Source: Verrucomicrobiales bacterium (GTDB lineage Bacteria > Verrucomicrobiota > Verrucomicrobiia > Verrucomicrobiales > Verrucomicrobiaceae). Taken from it: 6,064 nucleotides of DNA. Below the pieces are notes generated by a model, which was not told where the DNA came from, made no database searches, and was given only the letters and a program-made list of their open reading frames with translations. The stretch is taken from NCBI GenBank assembly GCA_003506995.1, contig DNXB01000613.1, forward strand, positions 217 to 6,280. Reading direction: 5' to 3'. Position numbers and translations under genes: made by a program. Shown in pieces: positions 1 through 6,064 of this stretch (position 1 is the first letter of the stretch; each line of letters opens with the position of its first letter).

Positions 1-1814
1 TCGCCCAGATGGTTTTCCATCGGCGTGCCGGTGAGGCAGAGGCGATGTTTGGCCCTCAAGCCGCCGCAGACCTGCGCGGCGAGGCTTTTGGGGTTCTTGA
101 TGTTCTGCGCCTCATCGAGCGCGACGATGTGCCACTCCTGCGCCTGCATGACATCGACATCACGCACGAGCAGCGGGTAGCTGGTGACGACGAGGTCGTA
201 TTGCTTCAAATGCTTGAAGTCACTTTTGCGCGACTGACCGTGCAAAAGCAGCAGACTCAGTGTGGGTGTGAATTTGATCGACTCGTTGATCCAGTTCCGC
301 AACACACTCGTCGGCGCCACGATGAGGCAGGGATGCGTCATGCGGCCGCTTTCCTTCTCGATGAGGATGTGCGTGAGCGTCTGGATCGTTTTGCCCAGGC
401 CCATGTCGTCGGCCAAAATGCCGTGCAGACCGAATTCGCGCAGGAATTGCATCCAGGACGCGCCTTCGCGTTGGTAGTCGCGCAAACTGGCCTTCAGCGT
501 CGCCGGTGGGTCGATGAGCGCGATGCGCTGGAAGTTGTCGAGGCGCTGCGCAAGCGCCGACAGCTCTTCCGGGGCACGAATGGGCAGTCCGTCGAGCGTG
601 GCGAGCTGTGCGGCGCGGAGTTTGTCGAGCTGGAGCTTGCCGTCTTTGCGCACGGGCCGTGTGGCGAGCAGCTCATCAAAGAAACGCAGCAGCACGAGCA
701 ACCGCTCCGCAGGCACGGAGAGCACGTTGCCGCTGTCACCGCCGAGCGAGAGCAGGAAGCGCTGGTTGAGATTTTTCTCCAACACGGAGGCATTGAGCCC
801 CTGGTCGATGCAATCGACGAGCAGCGGCACGAGCGAGAGCCGTCGGCCTTCGATCTCGACGCCGAGATCGAGCGCAAACCAGTCCTTGCCGCCTTGGTCG
901 CTCTGAAGATCGCTGAACCACGCGTCCTCGCCCGCCTCGTGGATTTGAAAGCCGATGTTTTCCGGCACTTCGACACGCCAGCCGGTCTCGCGCAGCTTCT
1001 CGACCTGGTCCTTGAGGAATTGAGCCCAGAACAACGCCTGATCGCCCGCGACGGCCATGAATCCGAGCGTGGATTCATCCGCCTTGGTGCCTGGCAACGC
1101 CTCGGCGAAGGGTTTGAAGCTCAGCGCGGACAAATCCGTGAGCAGCAGCCGTTCGGAGCGCAGATTACGAATCAGCGTGTGCTGTGTGTCGTTGTCATCG
1201 CTCCACTGGTGCGCGGGGCTGCGCACGAGCATCTCAAAGCGGCGCGGGCAGCCCTCATACTCCACGCAAGGCTGCGCGATGGCGATGCTGCGCGGTGTCC
1301 AGCCGCCGATGCCGCGTTTTGCGGTGATCTGCGGCACCTCCACCGCGATGCGCCGCACGACGAGCACGGGCTTCGGCTCCGCAGGCGGCATCTCGACGGT
1401 TTCAGGGGCTGGAGCATCGTGCTCTTCGGGCACAGGCGAGGCTTTCTCCTGCACACGGGCTATTCTCTCGATGTTCTGGCGGCCTTCCTCGATGTCGAGC
1501 ATCAGCATGAGCGCCGCGGCATGCTGGCAGAGCGTGCCCTGCACGCAGGTGCAGTGCGAGGTCATGGCCAGCGACCCATCGTCACGCAGACGCAGATGCG
1601 CCGTGACCGATGCCGTGTTGAACAAGCCCGTGCCGATGCCCGCGATGATCTCCACCTCGGTTTCCGCGCAGACATTGACTCCGGCGAGTCCGATGTCGCC
1701 ATGCTTGACCAGGCGTCCGCCTTCTTCGATCTGCTGCCGTCGAAACAGCCACAGCCATGATTTTGAGCGCACCTGCGCCCAGAGCTGAGGGAATGAGAAG
1801 CCGCCAATGACCAT
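1..1814 (-). CDS. SWIM zinc-finger SNF2-family helicase/ATPase (N-terminal 604 aa, cut by left edge)
   Basis: This is a DNA-dependent ATPase of the SNF2 (Swi2/Snf2, helicase superfamily 2) family, which moves on duplex DNA and remodels bound proteins. The frame is open from ATG 1814 to the window edge. A SWIM zinc finger (CxCx5CxH) is formed by C88, C90, C96 and H98. A low-complexity Pro/Glu linker lies around 120-135. A middle region with a DWFALDLGVEIEG stretch near W312 resembles the bacterial SNF2-associated domain. The ATPase core then begins: LRDYQ (444-448), Walker A DDMGLGKT (469-476), motif Ia APTSVLRNW (500-508), Walker B DEAQ (567-570) and motif III TGTPMEN (595-601). The second RecA lobe (motifs IV-VI) lies outside the window, so activity cannot be fully judged. 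The start is 12 bp after the PBP stop codon, in the same frame, with no clear Shine-Dalgarno, which suggests translational coupling. The cellular role of bacterial SWIM-SNF2 proteins is poorly known; DNA repair or transcription is plausible. The family call is secure. Confidence 0.95.
   Translation of the reverse strand, partial: MVIGGFSFPQLWAQVRSKSWLWLFRRQQIEEGGRLVKHGDIGLAGVNVCAETEVEIIAGIGTGLFNTASVTAHLRLRDDGSLAMTSHCTCVQGTLCQHAAALMLMLDIEEGRQNIERIARVQEKASPVPEEHDAPAPETVEMPPAEPKPVLVVRRIAVEVPQITAKRGIGGWTPRSIAIAQPCVEYEGCPRRFEMLVRSPAHQWSDDNDTQHTLIRNLRSERLLLTDLSALSFKPFAEALPGTKADESTLGFMAVAGDQALFWAQFLKDQVEKLRETGWRVEVPENIGFQIHEAGEDAWFSDLQSDQGGKDWFALDLGVEIEGRRLSLVPLLVDCIDQGLNASVLEKNLNQRFLLSLGGDSGNVLSVPAERLLVLLRFFDELLATRPVRKDGKLQLDKLRAAQLATLDGLPIRAPEELSALAQRLDNFQRIALIDPPATLKASLRDYQREGASWMQFLREFGLHGILADDMGLGKTIQTLTHILIEKESGRMTHPCLIVAPTSVLRNWINESIKFTPTLSLLLLHGQSRKSDFKHLKQYDLVVTSYPLLVRDVDVMQAQEWHIVALDEAQNIKNPKSLAAQVCGGLRAKHRLCLTGTPMENHLG
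1521..1553 (-). other. SWIM zinc-finger motif in the SNF2 protein
   Basis: The minus-strand translation gives CTCVQGTLCQH at residues 88-98, an exact CxCx5CxH pattern. SWIM fingers are small zinc-binding modules found in SNF2 ATPases, MuDR transposases and other proteins, where they are thought to bind DNA or protein. The position near the N terminus, ahead of the helicase core, is usual for bacterial SWIM-SNF2 proteins. Confidence 0.9.
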
Positions 1815-1826
1815 GTCAGCAGCGGC

Positions 1827-4337
1827 TCACAGCTCGATCTTCATCGGCGGCGGCGGGGCGAGCTTCAGGACCGGGCCGTCATCCGTCTCATTGACCGCAT
1901 CCACCGGCAGAGCCTTGCGCACAGGCGAGCCGTCGTCGTTGACGGGGCGGGCGCGGGGAATGGCCTGCTCGGAGGCATAGGGATCCTCGCCGATGACGGT
2001 GAGAGCCTGCATGCGAATCGGCTCGATGTGGACCCACTTCGCGGCGTCGGCGATCATGGGCGCGCTCTCGATGCCAAACGTGTTCTGATGCTGGAACTGG
2101 GCGATTTCCTTGGGCAGGCCCTCGCCGGTGTGCGCGGGGCAGAAGCCTTCCATGGGGGTGCCGGGGCGGATGTATTCGAGGTAAGTGGCGCGCACGGATT
2201 TTTCAGTGCCCGCGGCATTTTTGACCTTCTCATAGCAGTAATCCGTGGCGCGCATGCCGCTGCGCTGGCAGATCTCGACGCGCTCGGCGGTCTGCGGCGG
2301 GTCGATCTCCTGCGGAGCGTAGCGTGTGGTGCTGGCATTGATCATGTCCACCCAGGCGGGCAGCAGCACACGGTTCGAGAAAGCGCCGGGATAGATGGTC
2401 TTTTGCTTGTCAAAGCCCGTCCACACCCCGCAGGTGATGCCGGAGGTGTAGCCGAGGAACCACAGGTCTTTGAACTCATAGTGCGTGCCGGTTTTGCCGC
2501 CCGCGACGAACTCCCCGAGCTTGTAGTCCGTGACCGCCGGGCTGCCGGTGCCGCGGTGCAGCGCATCGACGAGGCAGGTGTGTGTTTGGTACGCGGCGAT
2601 GGGGTCCATGCTTTGCGTCGTCTGCAACGCGGATTCGGCGATTTGGAACACCGCCTTGTCATTGCTGTCGGTGATGCGCTGGATGAGGTTGAGCTGTTGC
2701 GGCCGGTTGCCGAGCGTGGGGAAATTCGAGTAGGCCAGGCACATCTCGCTCAAGCGCGCCTCGCTGGCGCCGAGGAAGGTGGAGGGGTAGTCCCGCATCT
2801 CGGAGGTGATGCCCGCCTTCTGCGCGACCTGCTTCACCATCGGCACGCCCACCCGCTCGCCCAGGCGCACGGTGGCGGAGTTGCGGCCCTGCACCAGCGC
2901 CTCGCGCGAACTCATGGGGGCCTGCGACCATTTGGGGTCGGCCACCTCCGCGCCCCATTCGCCCAGGATGCCGGTGAGGCCGCCGATCATGACCCGGCGG
3001 TTGTCCAGCGGCGCGTCATCGACCTTGGTGCCGGGGTAAAGACCTTGGCTGCTGAAGGCGGCAGCATAGACCAGCGGTGTGAAGGCTGTGCCGACCGGGC
3101 GCACGCCGTCGGTGGCGCGGTTGAACTGGCTGTCGCCAAAATCACGCCCGCCCACCATGGCGAGAATGCTGCCGTCCTTGTTGTCGATCATCAAGGCGGC
3201 GGCCTGGAGGTATTCAGGAACCGGGCGTGGCGTGGCGGGATCGATCTCGCCGCGCTTCAACCGGGCACGGTAATCATTGATGATGGAGCGGAACTGCTCG
3301 AAGGTTTGATGCTCGTAGCCCGGATGTTTTTCCACCTCGGCCATCTGCTTGTTCAGCGCGGTCTCGGCGACCTTCTGCAGATCCTGGTCAATGCTGGTGT
3401 AAATGAGGAAACCGCCGATGGAGGCGCGCTCCTCACCGACAATGTCCACGACTTCCCGGCGCACCGCGTCGAAGACGTAGCTGAGGCGTGGATCACTGGT
3501 CTGTGGCGCGGTGATGAGCGGCTTGTTTTTCAGCCTGGCCGCGTCCTCGTCCGAGAGCGTGCCCTCGGAGGCCATGCGGTCGAGCACATAGTTGCGCTCC
3601 TTGAGCGCGCGCTGCGGATTGCGCAGCGGCTGGATGTTGTTCGGGCTTTTGATCAGGCCGCAGATGGTGGCGGACTCCTCGATGGTCAGCTCCTTCACAT
3701 CCTTGCCGAAGTAACCCCGCGCCGCCGCCTGCACGCCGTAGAAGTTCAGGCCGAAAAAGATGCGGTTGAGGTACAGCTCGAGGATTTCCGGCTTCGAGTA
3801 GTTTTTTTCGATGCGCTGGGCGATGAAGGCCTCCAGGATCTTGCGCTTGTAGCTCTTCTCCAGGAGCTGGAAGGTCTGCCGGGCGAGCTGCTGGGTGATG
3901 GTGCTGGCGCCCTGGGTCACCTGGCCAGCGCTGAGGTTTTCTTTCACGGCCCGTACCAGGCCGATGTAATCGACGCCGTCGTGCTTGAAGTACCGGCTGT
4001 CTTCCTGGGCGACGAGCGCGTCAATGAAATGCTGCGGCACGTCGGTGATCGGCACCGGTGTGCGGTTGAGGACATAGAGGCGGGCCATTTCGTCGCCGTT
4101 GCGGTCAAAGATGATGCTGGCGGCCTCCAGTTTCTTGAGTTCCTCCAGGTCAAACTTCTCCGCATCCCGCCGCAGCGGCGCCACCACGACGCTGTAAACA
4201 CCGAACGCGGCCACGACGCCGAGGATGAAGAGCGCCACCAGCGCGCTGAACCAGCCGCGGCGGTAAAAGGGGAGTTTCAGGCCGGCCTCACCGCGCCAGT
4301 TGCGCTCAGGCTTCACATCGAGATCATCACGAAACAT
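1827..4337 (-). CDS. Class A penicillin-binding protein (PBP1A-like): intact GT51 glycosyltransferase, degenerate transpeptidase
   Basis: This is a bitopic inner-membrane protein of 836 aa that polymerises lipid II into glycan strands in the periplasm. A short basic cytoplasmic tail (1-28) precedes one membrane segment (about 29-52). The GT51 domain follows, with EDSRYFKHDG (E112), GASTITQQ (143-150), RKILE (E169) and YLNRIFFG. E112 and E169 are 57 residues apart, matching the two catalytic glutamates of E. coli PBP1b. The transpeptidase domain keeps its overall fold signature and KTGT (615-618). The SxxK site, however, reads TAFT (417-420) and the SxN site reads GRN (484-486), so the acyl-enzyme serine and its lysine are missing. 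The C-terminal region has C690, C701 and C733 and ends in a proline-rich tail. I chose M29 of the longest frame as start, because the earlier ATG at 4421 would overlap the divergent methyltransferase start and adds an unconvincing leader. No Shine-Dalgarno is visible. The family is certain; loss of transpeptidase activity is inferred. Confidence 0.97.
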   Translation of the reverse strand: MFRDDLDVKPERNWRGEAGLKLPFYRRGWFSALVALFILGVVAAFGVYSVVVAPLRRDAEKFDLEELKKLEAASIIFDRNGDEMARLYVLNRTPVPITDVPQHFIDALVAQEDSRYFKHDGVDYIGLVRAVKENLSAGQVTQGASTITQQLARQTFQLLEKSYKRKILEAFIAQRIEKNYSKPEILELYLNRIFFGLNFYGVQAAARGYFGKDVKELTIEESATICGLIKSPNNIQPLRNPQRALKERNYVLDRMASEGTLSDEDAARLKNKPLITAPQTSDPRLSYVFDAVRREVVDIVGEERASIGGFLIYTSIDQDLQKVAETALNKQMAEVEKHPGYEHQTFEQFRSIINDYRARLKRGEIDPATPRPVPEYLQAAALMIDNKDGSILAMVGGRDFGDSQFNRATDGVRPVGTAFTPLVYAAAFSSQGLYPGTKVDDAPLDNRRVMIGGLTGILGEWGAEVADPKWSQAPMSSREALVQGRNSATVRLGERVGVPMVKQVAQKAGITSEMRDYPSTFLGASEARLSEMCLAYSNFPTLGNRPQQLNLIQRITDSNDKAVFQIAESALQTTQSMDPIAAYQTHTCLVDALHRGTGSPAVTDYKLGEFVAGGKTGTHYEFKDLWFLGYTSGITCGVWTGFDKQKTIYPGAFSNRVLLPAWVDMINASTTRYAPQEIDPPQTAERVEICQRSGMRATDYCYEKVKNAAGTEKSVRATYLEYIRPGTPMEGFCPAHTGEGLPKEIAQFQHQNTFGIESAPMIADAAKWVHIEPIRMQALTVIGEDPYASEQAIPRARPVNDDGSPVRKALPVDAVNETDDGPVLKLAPPPPMKIEL

Positions 4338-4411
4338 GGCGTATGGGAAAGAATTGGGCCGGGAAACTACCCGCCCTTCACAAGCCGCGCCAGTTCTTTC
4401 CCGCGCCCCGC
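4338..4411. promoter_or_regulatory. Divergent intergenic region between the PBP and methyltransferase genes
   Basis: These 74 bp separate two divergent start codons and must hold, or lie close to, both promoters unless those extend into the coding regions. No convincing -35/-10 pair could be picked out. The region contains an interrupted inverted repeat (4345-4402). Inside it, gggccggg and cccgccc (4356-4375) form a smaller imperfect hairpin. Neither start codon is preceded by a Shine-Dalgarno-like purine stretch. Confidence 0.5.
4345..4402. repeat. Inverted repeat, 11-bp arms, 36-nt spacer
   Basis: GGGAAAGAATT (4345-4355) is matched by AGTTCTTTCCC (4392-4402), whose reverse complement is GGGAAAGAACT: 10 of 11 positions pair. 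GGGAAA recurs at 4361-4366. The repeat sits in the divergent gap, so it could be a paired operator site for a regulator acting on both genes, or an RNA hairpin in a leader. Chance cannot be excluded for a single copy. Confidence 0.45.
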
Positions 4412-5455
4412 ATGTCCTCATTGCCTGAAATTCTCCATGAGCAACTGCTCACCGCCGGACCGCAGCCCTTCGCGCAGGTCATGGAACAGGCTCTTTATCA
4501 TCCTGAGCATGGCTATTATGGCCCCGGACCGCGCAGGATCGGTCGGCAGGGGGATTTTTTCACCAGCGTGAGCGTGGGGCCTTTGTTCGGCAGGCTGCTG
4601 GCCATGCAGGCCGTTCAGGAATGGCAGGCGCTCGGTGAGCCGGGGGATTTCACGATCATCGAGCAGGGGGCGCATGACGGACAGCTCGCCGAGGATGTTT
4701 TGAGTGCATTGGGAGATCGTCCGCCCCGCTATCTCATCGTGGAACCCAATCCGCGTTACCGTGAAGCGCAGGCGCAGCGCCTTGGCGCCCGCGTGCAGTG
4801 GGTCGGGAGCCTCACAGAGCTGCAAACCGGCCCGCAACACGGCTTTTTCCTCTGCAACGAGCTGCCGGACGCTTTTCCCGTGCATCTCGTGCGTTGGGAT
4901 GGGGGGCGCTGGCGTGAGCTGTACGTCGATGCCGCCTTCCAATTCGTTGAGGGCGATTTTTCATCGCCAGAAGTGGCCGTGGAGGTCGAAAAACTGCCGA
5001 CCGATCTTCAAACCGGCCACACGCTCGAAATCAACCTCGCCATGCTCGTGTGGATTCGTGAACTGGCGCAGGCTGCGTTTCGCGGGGCCATCTTCATCGC
5101 CGACTACGGCCTGGATGCGGAGGAGTTCTTCGCTGACACACGGGCCAGCGGCACAATCCGTCGTTACCGGCAGCATCAGATGGATGGCAAGGTGCTGGAA
5201 GACCTCGGCGACTGCGATCTGACCACGCACATTGATTTCACGCGCCTGATTGAAGAAGCCTGCCGCCAGGGGCTCAAGCAGCGTGAGTACGATCTTCAAG
5301 GCCGTCTGCTGGGCCGGCTGGCGCTTCCATGGCTGAAAAGCCTCGAAGGGCAGGGGCTCGATGCCGCGACGATGCGCCAGTTCCAGTCGCTCACCCATCC
5401 GGCGTTTCTCGGCAGATCCTTCCGCTGCCTGGTGCTGGACAAGTCTCGGGAGTGA
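4412..5455 (+). CDS. SAM-dependent methyltransferase, MidA/NDUFAF7 family (COG1565, DUF185)
   Basis: The 347-aa product matches the MidA/NDUFAF7 family along its length. Mitochondrial NDUFAF7 dimethylates an arginine of complex I subunit NDUFS2; the bacterial substrate is generally unknown. Family landmarks in order are YHPEHGYYG (29-37), GDFFTS followed by GPLFG (47-60), the SAM-loop region EQGAHDGQLAEDVL (84-97), IVEPNPRYR (109-117), NELPDAFPVH (149-158), DYG (231-233), GTIRRY (247-252) and CDLTTHIDF (268-276), ending in GRSFRCLVLDK. The SAM loop is unusual: GAHDG replaces the typical GPGRG/GAGxG. I prefer ATG 4412 because MSSLPEILHEQ aligns with the usual N terminus. An in-frame ATG at 4343 would add 23 residues that look like translated intergenic DNA and would run through the inverted repeat. 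No Shine-Dalgarno precedes the start. The protein appears cytoplasmic, with no signal peptide or membrane segment. It is divergent from the PBP gene, and a functional link is not evident. Confidence 0.93.
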   Translation: MSSLPEILHEQLLTAGPQPFAQVMEQALYHPEHGYYGPGPRRIGRQGDFFTSVSVGPLFGRLLAMQAVQEWQALGEPGDFTIIEQGAHDGQLAEDVLSALGDRPPRYLIVEPNPRYREAQAQRLGARVQWVGSLTELQTGPQHGFFLCNELPDAFPVHLVRWDGGRWRELYVDAAFQFVEGDFSSPEVAVEVEKLPTDLQTGHTLEINLAMLVWIRELAQAAFRGAIFIADYGLDAEEFFADTRASGTIRRYRQHQMDGKVLEDLGDCDLTTHIDFTRLIEEACRQGLKQREYDLQGRLLGRLALPWLKSLEGQGLDAATMRQFQSLTHPAFLGRSFRCLVLDKSRE

Positions 5456-5460
5456 TTTTG

Positions 5461-5497
5461 AAAGCAGGGTTGCAGGGGCTGCTTTGCCGCGTTTTTT
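5461..5497 (+). terminator. Possible weak intrinsic terminator after the methyltransferase gene
   Basis: AAAGCAG (5461-5467) and CTGCTTT (5479-5485) are perfect 7-bp complementary arms around an 11-nt loop, starting 5 bp after the stop codon. A run of six T lies at 5492-5497, six bases beyond the stem. That spacing and the A-T base of the stem make it a poor match to a classic intrinsic terminator. A second small hairpin, CTGTC-TGG-GACAG (5503-5515), follows. Confidence 0.3.
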
Positions 5498-5604
5498 GGA
5501 GCCTGTCTGGGACAGCCGACAAAACTGATCTGCCACACCTGTATTGAATAAGGTGCCGCGGAGAGGTCTGCGGAAACGCCCCAGCCCTTCCCAACCCACC
5601 CGCC
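5498..5604 (+). promoter_or_regulatory. Upstream region of the NagB-like gene
   Basis: The AT-richer stretch around 5519-5550 (ACAAAACTG through TATTGAATAA) is the likeliest promoter location before the deaminase gene, but no -35/-10 pair with normal spacing was found. GAGAGG at 5561-5566 is about 38 nt ahead of the start and too far to be a ribosome binding site. The last 25 bases before ATG are C-rich. Confidence 0.3.
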
Positions 5605-6064
5605 ATGCCCATCCGTTCTCACGCTGAAATTCACGAGAAAGTGCCGACTTCGATTTTTCCTGATTCCGCCACGGCGGCCCGCGCGCTGGCGCAGGAGGTG
5701 AAACAACTCATCGAGACGAAAAACCAGGCCGGAAAACCCGCCGTGCTGGGCATGGCGACGGGATCGACGCCCGTGCCGTTTTATCGCGAGCTGATCCGCC
5801 TGCACAAGGAGGAGGGGCTGAGCTTCAAGAACGTCGTCACCTTCAATCTGGACGAGTACTACGGGCTGAGCGCGAATCATCCTGAAAGCTACGCGAAGTT
5901 CATGGCGGAGCAGTTGTTTGATCACATCGACATCCCCAAGGCGAACGTCAATCTCCCCAGCGGCACGGTGCCAGGAGACCAGGTGTTCGTTCACTGCCGC
6001 CAGTATGAGGAAAAGATCCAAAGCATGGGCGGGATTGATCTGCAGATCCTCGGCATCGGCCGGA
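5605..6064 (+). CDS. nagB: Glucosamine-6-phosphate deaminase-like protein (N-terminal 153 aa, cut by right edge)
   Basis: NagB enzymes convert glucosamine-6-phosphate to fructose-6-phosphate and ammonia in the cytoplasm, feeding amino sugars from N-acetylglucosamine or cell-wall recycling into glycolysis. The visible part has the phosphate-binding loop GMATGSTP (49-56), LHKEEGLSFKNVVTFNLDEYYGL (66-88) containing the expected catalytic Asp (D83), HPESYAKFM (92-100) and LGIGR (149-153), just where the TGHIGFNEP motif should follow beyond the window. The N-terminal extension (VPTSIFPDS, 13-21) and overall wording resemble the long NagB-like proteins of Bacteroidetes and related phyla, which often carry a C-terminal PIG-L/LmbE-type deacetylase domain. 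That fusion cannot be seen here. ATG 5605 fits the family N terminus; no Shine-Dalgarno is present. The methyltransferase gene ends 149 bp upstream in the same direction, so operon membership is uncertain. Confidence 0.95.
   Translation, partial: MPIRSHAEIHEKVPTSIFPDSATAARALAQEVKQLIETKNQAGKPAVLGMATGSTPVPFYRELIRLHKEEGLSFKNVVTFNLDEYYGLSANHPESYAKFMAEQLFDHIDIPKANVNLPSGTVPGDQVFVHCRQYEEKIQSMGGIDLQILGIGR

Noticed and set aside
9..1760. 583-codon open frame on the plus strand
   Set aside because: It is antisense to the SNF2 gene, whose minus-strand frame has clear helicase and SWIM motifs. The plus-strand translation shows no recognisable domain and has the composition of a GC-rich shadow frame.
4343..4411. 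23-residue extension of the methyltransferase from ATG 4343
   Set aside because: The family N terminus aligns at ATG 4412. The extension translates the intergenic inverted repeat and leaves only 5 bp to the divergent PBP start.
4338..4421. 28-residue N-terminal extension of the PBP starting at ATG 4421
   Set aside because: The added residues do not resemble a PBP cytoplasmic tail, and this start would overlap the divergent methyltransferase start. The ATG at 4337 gives a normal short basic tail before the membrane segment.
2028..4571. 847-codon open frame on the plus strand
   Set aside because: It is antisense to the PBP gene and runs across the intergenic gap into the methyltransferase gene in another frame. 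It has no domain signature, and high GC at third codon positions explains the lack of stops.
5516..5547. CCGACA ... TATTGA as a sigma70-type promoter for the NagB-like gene
   Set aside because: The spacer is 20 nt and both boxes match consensus poorly, so it is not better than chance.
4961..6021. Minus-strand open frames of 212 and 241 codons over the methyltransferase 3' end and NagB start
   Set aside because: They lie antisense to two well-supported genes, show no domains, and cross the intergenic gap only because it is short and GC-rich.

Overview
The window is GC-rich and densely coding. It holds four protein genes in two divergent pairs. Two genes read leftward: a class A penicillin-binding protein (PBP1A-like), then a SWIM/SNF2 helicase cut by the left edge. 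Two read rightward: a MidA/NDUFAF7-type methyltransferase, then a NagB-like glucosamine-6-phosphate deaminase cut by the right edge. No tRNA, rRNA, CRISPR array, insertion sequence or phage gene was seen. This looks like chromosomal housekeeping sequence. The source is a Gram-negative-type bacterium with peptidoglycan. A Verrucomicrobiota-like origin is my best guess, from the gene styles, the high GC and the absence of Shine-Dalgarno sequences before all four starts. That is an inference and has not been tested phylogenetically.

Left half (1-4337, minus strand): the PBP gene (4337-1827) is followed after 12 bp by the SNF2 gene (from 1814 to beyond position 1), so the two are probably co-transcribed. 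The SNF2 gene lies under a 583-codon antisense open frame that is not a gene. The real product carries a SWIM zinc finger, an SNF2-associated middle region and helicase motifs I, Ia, II and III before the window ends.

Centre (4338-4411): a 74-bp divergent intergenic region contains an 11-bp inverted repeat (10 of 11 matching) with a 36-nt spacer. It may serve as a shared promoter or operator.

Right half (4412-6064, plus strand): the methyltransferase (347 aa) is followed by a 149-bp gap with a possible weak stem-loop terminator, then the NagB-like gene.

The most notable observation is in the PBP. Its glycosyltransferase (GT51) domain has its expected motifs and both catalytic glutamates. 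Its transpeptidase domain, however, has TAFT where SxxK is expected and GRN where SxN is expected, while keeping KTGT. The protein therefore looks like a peptidoglycan polymerase with a pseudo-transpeptidase domain. A second oddity is the methyltransferase's SAM loop, which reads GAHDG instead of the usual glycine-rich GxGxG form.
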